A stretch of DNA of 64,000 bases from Gongronella butleri (taxonomy: Eukaryota > Mucoromycota > Mucoromycetes > Mucorales > Cunninghamellaceae). Location: assembly GCA_025201375.1 (NCBI GenBank), contig JAIWZP010000015.1, positions 310,001-374,000 on the forward strand, in the 5' to 3' direction. The position numbers were made by a program, and so were the translations under genes. Shown in pieces: positions 1 to 14,750 of the stretch. The notes beneath the pieces were generated by a model. The model worked only from the letters and a program-made list of their open reading frames with translations, did not search any database and was not told where the DNA came from. Position 1 is the first letter of the stretch. Each line of letters starts with the position of its first letter.

Positions 1-452
1 CCCCATGTTCCTTGTTTTATATTTTCCTTTTTCTTCATTTTTGTCACTCCATGTTCCTTCCCCAATTGGGGACGCGGGCAATGGGGTGGGCAACTGTGCC
101 TCAACTTTCAAGGTTGAAAGGTATGTGACACGACTCGCGTCGCACAGCATGCTGAGCAAAGAAGTCCATGGAGGAAAAGAAAAAAAAAATCAGGCACAGC
201 GAATTGACTTTTTTCTAAAATTAAACCCTTCACCGGGAAGGGTTAAAAAAGGCATCTTTACTTTGATCTTTAAATAGTGCCACATGGAAAAAGGGAGCGT
301 GCACGCGTGCGTCTGCACCCAATGCGACAAGGAAAGAATGAAATAAAAAAAGTTATGGTTTGGGGGGGAATGTACAAGGGCGGCAAGCAAATAAAAATGA
401 GGGATGAACGAGAAAAAGAGAAAAGAGAGTGAATACTATGTAGAGGCTAAAT

Positions 453-484
<32 letters not shown>

Positions 485-643
485 AAAAAAAAAGGGAGTG
501 TCAGGGCTGGGCGAGCATAAGAATGGGTGGCGTAATAATGAAAATGAGCGAGCGAGCACGGGCAATGAGGTATAGAAAGCGAGAGAATAATACACAAAAA
601 AAAAAGAGAGAGACAGAGAATCGCACAGAGAGGATTGGGGGGA
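1..643. other. Non-coding flank with GA microsatellite
   Basis: No exon with a recognisable product is visible. This is the 3' flank of the fucosyltransferase-like gene that ends at 644. It holds a perfect (GA)n dinucleotide run at about 453-479 and several short A runs. The small open frames here are low-complexity (Ser/Leu or Lys/Glu) and have no family resemblance. Confidence 0.6.
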
Positions 644-2480
644 TCATGTTTCGCGTTTGAGCAATTCGGATTTCTTGTTTGACCAAAAGATATCATAGAG
701 GCGGCGGATGTAGCCTGAAAAGGTGGAGCCTTTGCTACCGACGAAAATCCAGCCACGACTGGCAATGGACGCGTCGACCATGGGCAGTAAGAATTTCCTC
801 ATGCTAGCGCCCGTGACGGGATGGCGATGTTGGTCAAGAATTGTCCAGACGGCGCGTGACGAGCTGGACGGATCAATGTTATCGTCGTCACTATCTTGGT
901 CGTCGCTGAGAATTTCCGGAAGTGTAAAGCTGCAGGGGTACGATTGCCAAATCAAGTCAAAAGCTCTATTGAGACGCGGGTCGCGTTGGTCGGTCGCCAC
1001 ATAAACCAGTGTTGTGCGACCAGCCTTGGCCGCGGCGACACATTCGCTCAATCGCGGCGGTCGATGCTCAGAGGGAGGCGGCACAAGCACCAAATCGTCG
1101 TCATCCTCATCGTCGTCGTCCTCGGCTTCGCCATCGTCATTCGTCCCTGGCATATGCGCGTCTTCCAAGTCGAGATTCGTCTGTTGATGCCGATGCGATC
1201 GCACAGCGCGATCAATATTGGCAACAATGCTGAAAACAGTGTCTGGAAGCGCCTCCACGAACCAGCCGTCGCTGGACCTATGAAAAAAAAAGGGGGGAAG
1301 AGGGGAAAAAAGGTCAATTGCTTGATTTTCATGGTTTTTTTTTTTTTGAGTGTACCTGATATGGATGCCAATGTAATTGCCATGTCCACCGAGCTTTTCA
1401 GTGACGATGTCGGTCATGGCGTGGATGGCAGGGTGGCCGTAGGTGATGCTGCGCTGCAGTGACCTGAAAAAGTCATAATGTTCTGACCGGCGGATGGGAA
1501 GTCTTCCTGTGCCAAAGAGGGAGGTGAAATGGATCAATTTCTCGGGCCGCTGGCGTAGCTGGCGAATGTCAAGGGCGGCGGCGTACTTGCCGAGGCGCGG
1601 CTTGCGTCCAGCGACGTCCAGAATGCGCCAATCGTAGCGAGTGCCGCCGCGAAAATACAAAATATCGCCATCCACAAACGACGCCGACTCGGACGCCTCA
1701 TCGGCCATGAGCGTGGGGTCGACGTGCACATTGCCGTCGCCGCGGATGCCCAGGTGGTCGCCGAGCCATTGATCGCTGGCTTCCTCACGCACCACCATCT
1801 TCACGTGCTGCTTGGCCCATGAAAGATCAAAGATCGCGTCAAACGGAAGAGACACGTATCGCTCCTTGCGTGGGCACGGCACGCCCCAACGCTCCATACG
1901 CGTCTCATATTCGAAACATTCTTGCGACGTCGTCGAATCGCGCAATTGATGCTCCAATTGCAACTTGTCAAAGGAACTCCAGCCAAACACGTCGCCCAAG
2001 ATCGCCTTTGGCAAGATCAGCGTGCGATTGAGGTACCAAGCAAGCAAAATGCCATTCTCCACTATATAAAAAAAATGACATGGAGAGCCCCCATTTATTC
2101 GTTAAAAATGCTCGAATTGGGGAGGGGGGAAATCCGCGGTTTTTTTTTTTCTTTCTCTTTTTCTTTTTCTTACCTTGAATCAGCTGGTTTTGGAACCCGC
2201 TGTGCGTGAAGAAAGTCAGGTACTTTTCGTCATTGGCGGGAGTATCCATGGCCGCGTCCTCAACGTCCGTAGCCATCGTATCCTTGTCATCGGTGTCCAA
2301 TTCTGTAGCTGGAGGCTGTGTATCGTTGCCGAGCGTGTCCTTTTGCGCGGTGTGTGTGGCTGTGTCTGGTTGCACGACCGGGACCACTCGTCGGTGATGA
2401 AGCGCTCGATCCCGCTGGTAATAAAGGAGGTATAGGAGACCGAGCAAGCATAGGAAGGCGACTTTGGACCGAGTATACAT
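644..2480 (-). CDS. GDP-fucose protein O-fucosyltransferase-like type II membrane protein
   Basis: Three exons (2480-2174, 2061-1356, 1277-644) join into 548 aa. A short cytoplasmic tail and one hydrophobic segment (about residues 8-22, VAFLCLLGLLYLLYY) suggest a type II membrane anchor, as expected for an ER or Golgi glycosyltransferase. An acidic stem follows. The lumenal part begins with HSGFQNQLI...ENGILLAWYLNRTL, which resembles the N-terminal fold of fungal O-fucosyltransferase-like proteins (PF10250-type). GIHIR falls near residue 335, split by intron 2. The C-terminal FVGSKGSTFSGYIRR resembles the donor-binding G-S-x-F-S motif of fucosyltransferases. An Asp/Glu-rich loop lies between them. 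The ATG at 2480 is the first in frame and precedes the anchor. Family placement is by motif; the acceptor substrate is unknown. Confidence 0.7.
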
Positions 2481-3833
2481 TGAGCATAGATATACACTAT
2501 GTCAAACGGGTTGCAAATGAAGGGAGGGGGGTGCAGGGAACGAAAAGGGCAAGACGGAAAGAGGTGGAGAGAAAGAAAAGAAGAGAAACAGAGACAAAAA
2601 AAAAAAAGGGACCCAAGCAAAAGGGAAAAATCGGCCTTTCAAATTAGCCAAAAATAGCACACGACTCGGCTGCTGGGACGTGACACACGGCTGTATTTCA
2701 AGAATTCCTCGAGTGTGCATCCTTTCCATCCACATCCCACACGGGTCAATAATGCCAATTCCATCCTCATCTTGTGCAGCGGACTAACATTGATTGTTCT
2801 GAGGGTCCCCTTTTCACCCCGTTGCAAGGCGACAAAGATGGGGGAAAAAGAAGAAATAAAAAGCCTAATCTGCGCGCAAATCAAGCTCGGCCCTCCCTTT
2901 TCGTCGCGCCCATGGCCTGCCACCCACCTTCCCATTGACGTACCACAAATAAAATATTGCCGCAAAAGGAAAAATCTTTTGCTGATTGGGTTTAGCCAGC
3001 TTCGGTCCTAATTGCCTTGTTGTGCACCTCGCAAATTCATATTGCGCCAGCAAACAGGGCAATCAAATTATCAAGCATCACCTCTTCTCTCATAGTTTGC
3101 GCACACGGGTAAAAGTAAAAAAAAAAAAAAAAAAAGACCCACGTCCGCCTTGCACCGGTGGCAAAACAACAACAAAAAAAAACAGCAATGCTTCTTTCCC
3201 CTTTGATCCATTTCATTTAACGATTAATTTGCACGCGTGCGATTGGACTCGCTCCTTTGGTCTGTTCTTTTTTTTATCGCCCTATGGCTTCTGGAACATT
3301 GAAATCAGATTTTTGTGACTCTGGGCAGAGGCAACAGATCGACCATTTTACCCGCTTGCCTCATTTGTCTTTGTTACGTCATCCAAAAGCGTGTCTTTTT
3401 TTTCACATTTTGCTTGGCCGGATCTTACCAGGTTAAGCATTCCATGGTGGCGCGTACGATGTGGCCCCTGGGCGGTACAGTACGCGGCGTGCGTGCCGCT
3501 TTGCTCTTTCTCCTTTTTATACCATTTCTGGCATCCATTTTCGCGTCCATGACGGCTGATCTCTCCTTTCTTGGGCTCTATCAACGCGTGACAAGCAAGA
3601 AAGCGCCCATTCTAATTGCACGATGCGCGAAAAAAAAAAAATAGAGTGGACAATGGCGCGCGGTCATCGCGGAAAACTGCAAATTTGCTCATCACCACCT
3701 AGCTTGCTCGTGTCTTTTTGCTGTGTGGGCGCGTGCAGCTAGGCCGCAAAGAGAACAGGCAGCTGGTCGCCGCCCTCCAGTCCCTTGCACCACCACGCCA
3801 GCCTAGCCGGATTAAGGAGGCGATCAGTTCTTG

Positions 3834-3874
<41 letters not shown>

Positions 3875-4691
3875 CAATTGTGTGGCCCAGCTCCACTTTT
3901 TTTTTTTTTTGTTTTGCAACAGTAGAGAATGACAGTGATACAATTGAGGGACAAGCCATGGCTGTTTTGTTTTTTTTCTCCGTGCAGATCCCTCTTATCC
4001 TTTCCGAAAGATTTTTGGATCGATCTGCGTCTTTCTGTGATTTACACTCCCCTAGGCGACAAGACAAAAGTTCAGGCGCGTGCAGGTTGACGATGGGGAG
4101 GGGGGAAGGGACGCGTCGCGTCAGGGAGGCGGAGAGGCAGATATGCAGCGTAAAGCCTGAAAAAAAACAAAAAAACAAAAGCGCGTCGGCCAAACGCGCC
4201 ACGGTCTCAATTGTGCCGTTTGAGGCCGAAAAAGAAAAACGTGTGAAAAATGTGGATAACGGGGTGACCATGGAGAGTGTCAGAGATGGTCTATGCCCTC
4301 AAAAAAAAAAGCCACAATTCTATTGACGTGCCATTCGATCTCTAACATTTCAAATGAAACGCGCAATTGTTGTTGTTGTTGTCGGGTCGCGGGGAGCTTG
4401 AAATGGGAATGATTAAAATCACAATCAACATGTCAAAATGCTGGATGGGTCAAAAAGTCAGGCAGCTTTGTTTGTGGTACAAGGATGGTTTGAATCCTGG
4501 GTCTTTTCTTTGCATTGTTGCCGAGAAAGAGAAAAGAAAATAGGAGACTCCAATTGCAACATGCATGGGAAAAATGGGCAAACAAGACGCGTGCATGCGC
4601 CTTTTTAAAAGAAACCCTGCTGATATTTTGGATTGTTTCATTTTTTTTTCTTCGTTTCCATTTCCCCCTCTTCTTGAAATTTGAATCCCAA
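2481..4691. other. Intergenic region, no gene seen
   Basis: This 2.2 kb separates the fucosyltransferase-like gene (start at 2480, reading left) from ferritin (start at 4692, reading right), so it holds both promoters. No spliced or unspliced frame with family resemblance was found on either strand. It contains one of the longest homopolymers of the window, about 38 A at 3836-3873, and a short GTT run near 4370. Confidence 0.6.
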
Positions 4692-5565
4692 ATGTCTCTG
4701 GCAAAGCAGAATTTCGCCACCTCGTCAGAGGAAGCTATCAATCAGCAAATCAACACCGAATTGCAGGCCTCGCAGGTGTACTTGTCCATGTCCGCATGGG
4801 CACAGCACTCGTCTGTCGCGTTGCCAGGTAATAAGCGAGCCGTCTTCGCTCGTGAGACTTGGGCTCATGCTCTCTTTTGAACAGGTCTTGAGAAGTATTT
4901 CCGTGAATCGGCAGAGGAAGAGCGCGAACACGCACAGCACCTGATTGGTAAGTGGGATTTCCCCGGCGCAAATGGCGACGACTGATGCTCATTTCTTGCC
5001 ATTTTCCAACGATCACTAGACTACTTGAACATGCGTGGTGGCAAGGTCATCCTGCGTGCGCTGCAAGCTCCAGAGGTAAGGGCACTCAAGCACGAAAAAA
5101 AAAGCGGAATTGAAGTGCTCATGTCGCCTTTAGACCGATTGGAAGTCGGCCAAGAACGCTGTTGAATCTGCTTTGCAACTGGAGAAGGGTAAACAGCATG
5201 CAAGAGATGCGTTTGGAGAGGACTGGAAGGCTTGACGCATGCTGATTTTTCAACTTTTTAGATGTGAACAAGTCATTGCTCAACTTGCACAAGATTAGCG
5301 ACAGCAGCGCTGATCCGCAAATGTGCGACTTTGTCGAGGGTCGCTACTTGGACGAGCAGGTGCAAGCCATCAAAAAGTTGGCCGATATGGTCACCCAATT
5401 GAATCGCGTGGGAGAAGGTAAAAACAAGCAAAAAAAAAAAAAAAAGGCCGCGTCGCATGTGCTCACTCTTTCGTTTCCTCAGGTCTTGGTGTGTATCTGT
5501 GGGATCAACAGCTGTATCGTGATGGCACGGGGGCCGGCAGCCGCGTGGTCAGCAGTAGCGACTAA
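4692..5565 (+). CDS. Ferritin, H (ferroxidase) type
   Basis: Six exons (4692-4827, 4885-4947, 5020-5075, 5134-5188, 5262-5417, 5483-5565) give 182 aa, the normal length for a four-helix ferritin subunit. The protein would oxidise Fe(II) and store iron as a 24-mer in the cytosol. No signal or transit peptide is seen. Ferroxidase ligands are present: E and Y in NTELQASQVYLSMS (helix A), E/E/H in SAEEEREHAQHL (helix B), E in QLEKDVN, and Q in LDEQVQAI. It is therefore an H-type chain. Ferritin is absent from most Dikarya but known in Mucoromycota, which supports the lineage guess. An AATAAA-like signal (about 5674) lies ~110 bp after the stop. The gene converges with AFG2 at 162 bp. Confidence 0.95.
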
Positions 5566-5727
5566 AAATACCGCCCAGACGCGTCTTGTGTTTCTCTTTC
5601 GTATCTTCACGCCTCCCATCACGACGCGATAGTGCTTTTTAGTGGAAAAAAAAAATGTCCAAAAGCTGTAGCAAAAATAAATTATTTATGGTAATGCAAA
5701 TGCGATGAATGGAACGGACCCCCAGGG

Positions 5728-8984
<3,257 letters not shown>

Positions 8985-9339
8985 CGATTTAAAAATGAAT
9001 AATGCGGAAAAGAGAAAGAGAAAAAAAAGGCAACAGGGACGAAAATACTGTAAGCCCCGCCATTCCAAATTTATGCATGACGCGCCCGCTGCGCTCACGC
9101 TTATGATACTGCACCTACTCATACTCGTGTATTATGTTCATATCATATTCTTTTGTACGTGTAATAGAAGGCTATTTCATGTCATGCATGCGTCGACTGG
9201 GTGATCATTGTATAGATAAATCCAAAAGATTGACAAGTTTCACAATTTCAGATTTGACTTCTTGTCCTCCCCCACACCCCCAGTCTCCCCGAAGATCGCG
9301 ATGGATACAGTACGTATTATCATACCCCGTTTGAAAGAG
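8985..9339. other. AFG2 upstream region
   Basis: Promoter-side flank of AFG2, up to the edge of the repeat island. No gene is seen. An in-frame extension upstream of the AFG2 ATG exists but its first residues do not resemble the family, so 8984 was kept as the start. Confidence 0.5.
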
Positions 9340-9603
9340 GCGAGCTTGCTTGGGCATCATTTCTGGAAAGTTTGTTTGCCCGATACATGACTCTCGTACT
9401 GTACGCTTGCAAAATCCGATCAAACATTTGATTTTTTTTAATATCATAAATTCCATTTTCTCGACAACGAAAAGGACTACTGTATCATATCCGTGGCACA
9501 TTTACAGTACTGTACGTAACGTGTCATAAGCACCTGTTGAATCTCTATCGAATGAGACCAGTTTCATCAATGGATGGTCAAAACTCGCAGAATAAATCCA
9601 CTA
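9340..9603. repeat. R1 dispersed repeat, copy A, left part
   Basis: Non-coding sequence that aligns by eye, with many substitutions and small indels, to 51920-52060 near the Crypton gene. The shared order is TTCTGGAAAGTTTGTTTG / TTCCAGAATGTTTGCTTC, TTGCCCGAT, GTACGCTTG, TCAAACATTT, TTCTCG. The end of this segment (about 9540-9590) also resembles 39010-39060. It is rich in TACTGTAC-type words. No coding capacity is seen. It appears to be the left end of an old repeat split by the palindrome that follows. Confidence 0.55.
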
Positions 9604-10627
9604 CTGTACCATACCCTACAAAAAAAAAATGTCGCAAAGTCAATTTTTCTGCGGTGCCAGCTGCAAAATTTATCACTTTAATCTCCTCTGTATTGATCAA
9701 TAATGACTCCAATGACATGAAATTTTGTAGAAACAATGGTTTGGATGTATAAAAAAGATTATAAAATTATGACATGGATGAAGTGAGCGGGTTTTGAAAT
9801 AGACTAAAAAAGGAGAACCTGACGCGTCACGCGACGCGACGCGTACCCAAGCGTGTACAATGACCTGTGGAGACGAATTGACATTATGAATGAATATCTC
9901 CAATTTTTTTTGAGACAATCATAGATATGTCTAATTATTTTTGTCAATTCATTTTTGGGCACACGCGTCATGCCAGAGCGCAGCGTGTCAATTGGTCAAA
10001 TTGTCACTGTGGCGCGTCTGACGCGTCATATGTCGCGATTTCCTTAATGTGACCGTGATGCCCTAACTGGTTGATATAATCACAGGTAGTCAATAGCATC
10101 TACTTTTATGCTTTCAAATTAAATAATTATCATATTTTCAAGTCAACAAAGAGATTAAAATTGTTTGCTAGAGATAAAATCATTTTTCCATAGTTTTTTT
10201 GCTGCCTAGCGCGTCATAGGGGCAATTTGACCAATTGACACGCTGCGCTCTGGCATGACGCGTGTGCCCAAAAATGAATTGACAAAAATAATTAGACATA
10301 TCCATGATTGTCTCAAAAAAATTGGAGATATTCATTCATAATGTCAATTCGTCTCCACAGGTCATTGTACACGCTTGGGTACGCGTCGCGTCGCGTGACG
10401 CGTCAGGTTCTTCTCCTTTTTTAGTCTATTTCAAAACCCGCTCACTTCATCCATGTCATAATTTTATAATCTTTTTTATACATCATCCAAACCATTGTTT
10501 CTACAAAATTTCATGCCACTGGAGTCATTATTGATCAATACAGAGGAGATTAAAGTGATAAATTTTGCAGCTGGCACTGCAGAAAAATTGACTTTGCGAC
10601 ATTTTTTTTGTAGGGTATGGTACTGTA
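9604..10627. repeat. Large fold-back palindrome (about 400-bp arms)
   Basis: Arms 9604-10003 and 10223-10627 are near-perfect reverse complements around a ~219-bp spacer (10004-10222). Only scattered single-base and one- to three-base indel differences are visible. The outer edges are CTGTACCATACCCTAC and its complement. The inner edges are CAATTGGTCAAATTG and its complement. Each arm encodes the same meaningless 73-76 codon frame, which is a mirror artefact. This architecture fits a fold-back or MITE-like non-autonomous DNA transposon. No transposase is encoded inside. Near identity of the arms suggests recent formation or gene conversion. Confidence 0.85.
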
Positions 10628-11801
10628 CGTACTGTACTTTTTTACAGTATCAGCAGGATCTTTTTTAATGCCGATTTACAGTATGATATTATGTATCATA
10701 CTGTATTTTCTCGACGCGACAACAACGGTCTACTGTAGTAGTCGACCTACGTGCATATGATTTTTATTCCAGATTTTCTAACAAACAGGGGCAAAGCATC
10801 TAATGGGATGACTTGAAGCGCTCCAGGTTCATGATGGGTTTGACAATTTCGCATTTCAGTTAAATTTCACCAGGTTGCAGGCTTGCAGCGCAACCCACAC
10901 ACTCGCCGCACAAAAATATCATACTGTAATAATGTGTAAAATAATAAAAAAAATAAAAAAATATGATACTACTGTACTGCAAAAAATTCCATGCAATTTA
11001 CGCAGATACTGTACGCACCTTAATTTGGGAGTGTCAAACCTTAAAATTTTGCAAAAAAAATCCTGCCCAAAGTAAGGCAATTTTCTCAGTCGATCGTCGT
11101 TCATCATGCGTCATTCTTTGGGCTTTCTTCTTAAGTCGGGATGACTTGCCATTTTGTCTGTCAATAGAAAATTGTCGGGGTTACCTGTTTGGGATGCATT
11201 GATCACTCGGAGTTCGAAATTTCCCAAATTTGGGATTTTCTGAGATTGAAATGTGTGACCCCTGAGTGACCCCTGAATTTTTCAAAACTGGTCGTAGCGC
11301 TTTGGGATTTTAAGGCTTTTTGTTGCAAATTTTGCACTGAACGCGTTGCAGCTGTTTTTGCGCGGGGTCGACCATGCAGATGCAGGAGAGATGAGTGCAA
11401 AATATTACAAATCTAACGTTTTTGGCATTTTCAGGTCCAAAAAACATCGGGCGGACCCGTCCGGAGCGCTGGATGGTGGGCCGTAGATTATGCCTTGATG
11501 CAGGTTTCATTGGCGGACAAGTAAGCTGTAAAAAAAATTCTGGAAGCACAGCAGGCCGGCAAAGAAGTCTGAAAACGCACTACAGTACTACTCTTTTTGA
11601 TTCTCAAAAGGTAAATGTGTACAGTATGATTTAATGTACGCCTTTGTGCAGTGTGGTGCTGTACAGTATGATAAATCATATGATACGGTACTACTGTAGC
11701 GCGAAACTTCCAATGACAGCTCGCGTCAGTTACTGTACAGTACAGTACAGTACAGTACAGTACAGTACAGTACAGTACTGACTCTCTGTCCTCTGAGATT
11801 A
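10628..11801. repeat. R1 dispersed repeat, copy A, right part
   Basis: From about 10705 this aligns in the same orientation with 55455-56350. Examples are ACAACAACGGTCTAC, CTAACAAACAGGGG, CTTAATTTGGGAGTGTCAAA, TTTTCTCAGTCGATCG, GATCACTCGGAGTTCGAAA, GTGTGACCCCTGAGTGACC and ATCGGGCGGA. No credible gene lies in it. Near its right end is a pentanucleotide (TACAG)n tract (11735-11779), just 22 bp before the mariner-type element. The homology to copy B resumes at 18389, on the far side of that element. Confidence 0.75.
11735..11779. repeat. (TACAG)n microsatellite
   Basis: About nine perfect copies of the 5-bp unit TACAG, ending 22 bp before the left terminal inverted repeat of the 6.6 kb element. 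TACTGTAC/TACAGTAC words are scattered through both repeat islands, so this is probably a local expansion of a motif already present in R1. Confidence 0.9.
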
Positions 11802-11980
11802 CAGAGTTTCCACTGTTCATATGCGCGCCGTTGAAAAGTTTTTGCACGCAAAGAGGATTTTTTCACCCGCGAATAAAAATGCAAATGCACGCAAACACCT
11901 TTCATTGGCGCGCACCGCATCATCAGTCCACGCAAACTTTACTCTCGATGGGCGCCAATTGAATTTTTAGGGCACGCGAA
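11802..11980. repeat. Left terminal inverted repeat (179 bp)
   Basis: Reverse complement of 18210-18388 with roughly four single-base differences. It starts CAGAGTTTCCACTGTTCAT and ends AGGGCACGCGAA. It is preceded by TA. Confidence 0.92.
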
Positions 11981-12126
11981 TATTTATTTCGTACAAAAAA
12001 AAAAAAAGAAACTAGAGTATGGTTTCATTCATTGGCGAGGTAGCGGTCAAAGAAAGTGAGACTGTCGAATCCACCCCTCACAGTCCTGGCGCGTCACCGT
12101 CTTGGCAACCTCTCGCATCCGCGGTA

Positions 12127-12924
12127 TCACATACAGTAATCCGGATGATCGGGACGCGATAGACGATGCATATTAGCCTCTAATTTCGCCCACAATCCCT
12201 CAATCGGATTGCGGAATGGGCTGTTCGGAGGCAGGTACAAAGGCTTGAAGCCGCGCTTGGTGATGATCGCGCTGACGCTCTTACTCTTTTGGATGGGCGT
12301 GTTGTTCATCACGATGTAGCGGTCCTTGATGCCTGCTTCCTCTAAGTTGCTGAGGACGCCGTCGATGAAGGTCAAAAAAAGCTCCTTTCTGGCATCAGTA
12401 GTTTTGATCTTGCGTTTCACCGGGAGCGTCACCGTGCTCACCTTGCGAGTGACTCCTCTCACCTTGAGGATGCCAATTTCACAAATGGCTCCTGGAATCA
12501 CGACATTCTGGGCCATGGGTGTCGCCTCCCGTTTCATCCATCCAAATCTATCCAAATTGAAGCCCGCGATGTCCAGGAACACGCAGGTGCGCAGAATATC
12601 CAAGTCTTGCAAAGCACGCCAAGTATCAATAACATCCGTCGAGATTTGCACTTCCTTGAAAGTCAACCCGCAAATTTCTCGTAGAACTGTCTGCAGCGCA
12701 GGCAGAGAGATCGTCACTGGCGGGAATTCCGCTTCCAAAGCAATCTTGGCTTCCTCTAAAGTACGCGTAGGATCATCTTTAAAAAATGCCAGCAATAACT
12801 CCACCAATTCTTCAACAACCTCACAGGTGTTCACGAGAGATTCGACTTCAGCGTCTACGGCCGCCGCAAATGAGACATTAGAAACAAAAGCTGCTTCACA
12901 ATTAGAGACAGGAGGTGATATCAT
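12127..12924 (-). pseudogene. Decayed Tc1/mariner-type transposase
   Basis: About 265 codons remain open from the ATG at 12924. The product is clearly related to the intact transposase next door (ILRTCVFLDIAGFNL, RYIVMNNTPIQKSKSVSA, PLYLPPNSPFRNPIEGLW), but three defects are visible. The segment between the N-terminal acidic region and the catalytic core, which holds the HTH in the intact copy, is missing. The second catalytic Asp is Asn (VMNNTPIQ versus VMDNAPIH). The frame is lost near 12130, so residues matching the intact C-terminus (QDCEGWIR) continue in another frame down to about 12040. It cannot be an active transposase. A residual frame of this length could also be a truncated protein retained as a repressor; that is speculation. 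Confidence 0.8.
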
Positions 12925-13077
12925 AGTGAATAATGCAAAAAATAAATACAATGCAATGAAAACGATCAAAATGCAAAAAAAAGGCGTTTTATATAGCTTG
13001 GTCAAGCGCGGTAGAAATCCGCGCTCAACAAGCACAATCTCGGCATTCCGCTTTTTTTTTTTTTTGTATTCCGCCTT

Positions 13078-13165
13078 TTGTCCACGACGTTCAACCTTGT
13101 GTTCACCTCGTTCGACCCATTTGATCTCCGCGTTTGACCCATTTGATCCCCGCGTTCGATCTGTG
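13078..13165. repeat. Short diverged array of the 19-bp-type unit
   Basis: About four imperfect units of the kind CGTTCGACCCATTTGATC lie upstream of the decayed transposase. The same kind of unit forms the large array upstream of the intact transposase (14751-15391). Each transposase copy therefore kept its own upstream repeat cluster. Confidence 0.6.
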
Positions 13166-13174
13166 TAACAAAAG

Positions 13175-13216
13175 CCAATTTAATTCCCAGGGCACGCGAA
13201 TGTTTATTGCGCACAA
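13175..13216. repeat. Internal remnant of the TIR inner edge
   Basis: The sequence around AGGGCACGCGAATGTTTATT, followed by an A run, repeats the inner boundary of the left TIR (11958-12003) in the same orientation. It stands in the same position relative to the intact transposase stop codon as the real TIR does to the decayed copy. This indicates tandem duplication, or insertion of one element end into another. Confidence 0.65.
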
Positions 13217-13227
13217 AAAAAAAAAAA

Positions 13228-14641
13228 CTACAGCATCGTTTCCTTGGCGAGGCAGCGGTCAAAGAAGGTGAGACTGTGGCGGATCCACCCCTCACAATCC
13301 TGGGGTGTCACCTTCATTGCAGCCTCCTTGATCCGCGGCACCAGGGAATCTTGGTCGTCCAGAGGTGATCGGCGAACGCCAGCCTTCACCTTCGCCCAGA
13401 ATTCCTCAATCGGATTGAGGAATGGGCTGTAGGGGGGGAGGTACAAAGGCTTGAAGCCGCGCTCGGTGATGACCGCACTCACGCTCTCACTCTTGTGGAT
13501 GGGCGCATTGTCCATGACGATGTAGCGGCCCATGATGCCAGCCTCCTCCAGGTTGCTGAGGACGTTGTCAATAAAGGTCAAAAAGTCCTCCGTTCTCGTG
13601 CCTGCCTTGACTTTGCCTTTTTTGCCATTTGCGAGAGTCACCGTGGTCGTCTTTGGAGTGCGCATTGTCAAGCTGACAATCCCAAGTTCGCAAATTGCCC
13701 CAAGGATAGTGATGTTTGGGCCCTTGGAGGCCTGCACCAGAATCTTGGGAGTTGTGCCGCGCTTTGACCACCCAAATCCACGTCGCAGGTGAAGATTGAA
13801 GCCGGCTTCGTCCAGAAATACGCACGTACGCAAGAAATCCAAGTCTTGCAAGCCACGCCAAGTAATGATTGCAGTGTACCGAAGCTCGATTGTCCTCTCT
13901 GAGTTTCTGGCCTCAGAAATTGGCTGGACCTTCTTGAGCGACATCATACAGTGTTGCTTCAGGTGCTTCTGTAGCCCAGACAGAGAGATCGTCAATGGCG
14001 AGAATTCCGTCTCCAGAACAACCTTCGCCTCCGCCAAAGTGCGCGTAGAATCTTCGTCAAAAAAAGCCACCAAGAAGTTCGTATGTTCTTCGAACAGCTT
14101 TCTTCTACCGCCGTTGTTATGCACGCGACCGGGAATTGGAACACGTTGTTGCTCGTCAAGGTAAAATTGTCGAACATATCCTTGAGCAGTACGTTCCTTA
14201 ATGCCGACTTTCCTCCCGGCCGCAGCAGCTGTATACCCTACATAAAACATGCAATTCCAAAATGAGTGTTCCTATTTTTTTTTAATTTTACTGTATTATA
14301 CCTTTAGTTGTGACCAAATCAATAAGGTCCACGACTTGGGCTGCAGTGTAAACGCGGTATTGACCACGTTTAGGCGTCAGCACGAGATTTTCGCCATTAG
14401 AAGGTTTGTCCTTGACGACGCCTTGCATAAATTCATTTCGAGGAATAAAATTGTCGCGGTATATCTTGAGTGTCACCAATTCACCTCGCTTAACACCCAT
14501 GGTGGAGCTCTTTTCAATGGTTTCAAAAGTGCCCAAGAGTGATTCGACTTCATCGTCCATGGACACAACAGATTCCGCTTCTGACTCAGAGACATAAAAT
14601 TCATTGGATGCACGATATTCCCAAGCTTTAGATGGTGTCAT
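13228..14641 (-). CDS. DDE transposase, Tc1/mariner (IS630-like) superfamily, intact
   Basis: Two exons (14641-14302, 14237-13228; 64-nt intron) give 449 aa with no internal stop. It cuts and joins DNA at the element ends. An acidic N-terminal region (about 1-110) is followed by a helix-turn-helix (~113-140, YTAAAAGRKVGIKERTAQGYVRQF). The RNase H-like catalytic core has D in FLDEAGFN, D in VMDNAPIH and E in PFLNPIEEFW, with 34 residues between the second D and the E (DD34E-like). The C-terminal CEGWIRHSLTFFDRCL is typical of this family. The ATG at 14641 was chosen; the frame is open a little further upstream but without better context. It is transcribed away from the 19-bp array and diverges from the triple-HTH gene. 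Confidence 0.92.
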
Positions 14642-14750
14642 GATAATAATAGATAAAAAAAATGCCAAGTGAGAGTTCAGAATGCAACAGAAAAAAAATT
14701 ATTAGCGGCTCCTTATTTAAAAATCCACGCGCCACGGCCACCCTTTGACA

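Noticed and set aside
9697..10534. Two similar 73-76 codon frames in the palindrome arms
   Set aside because: They are mirror copies of the same sequence in the two arms, with no features of a real small protein.
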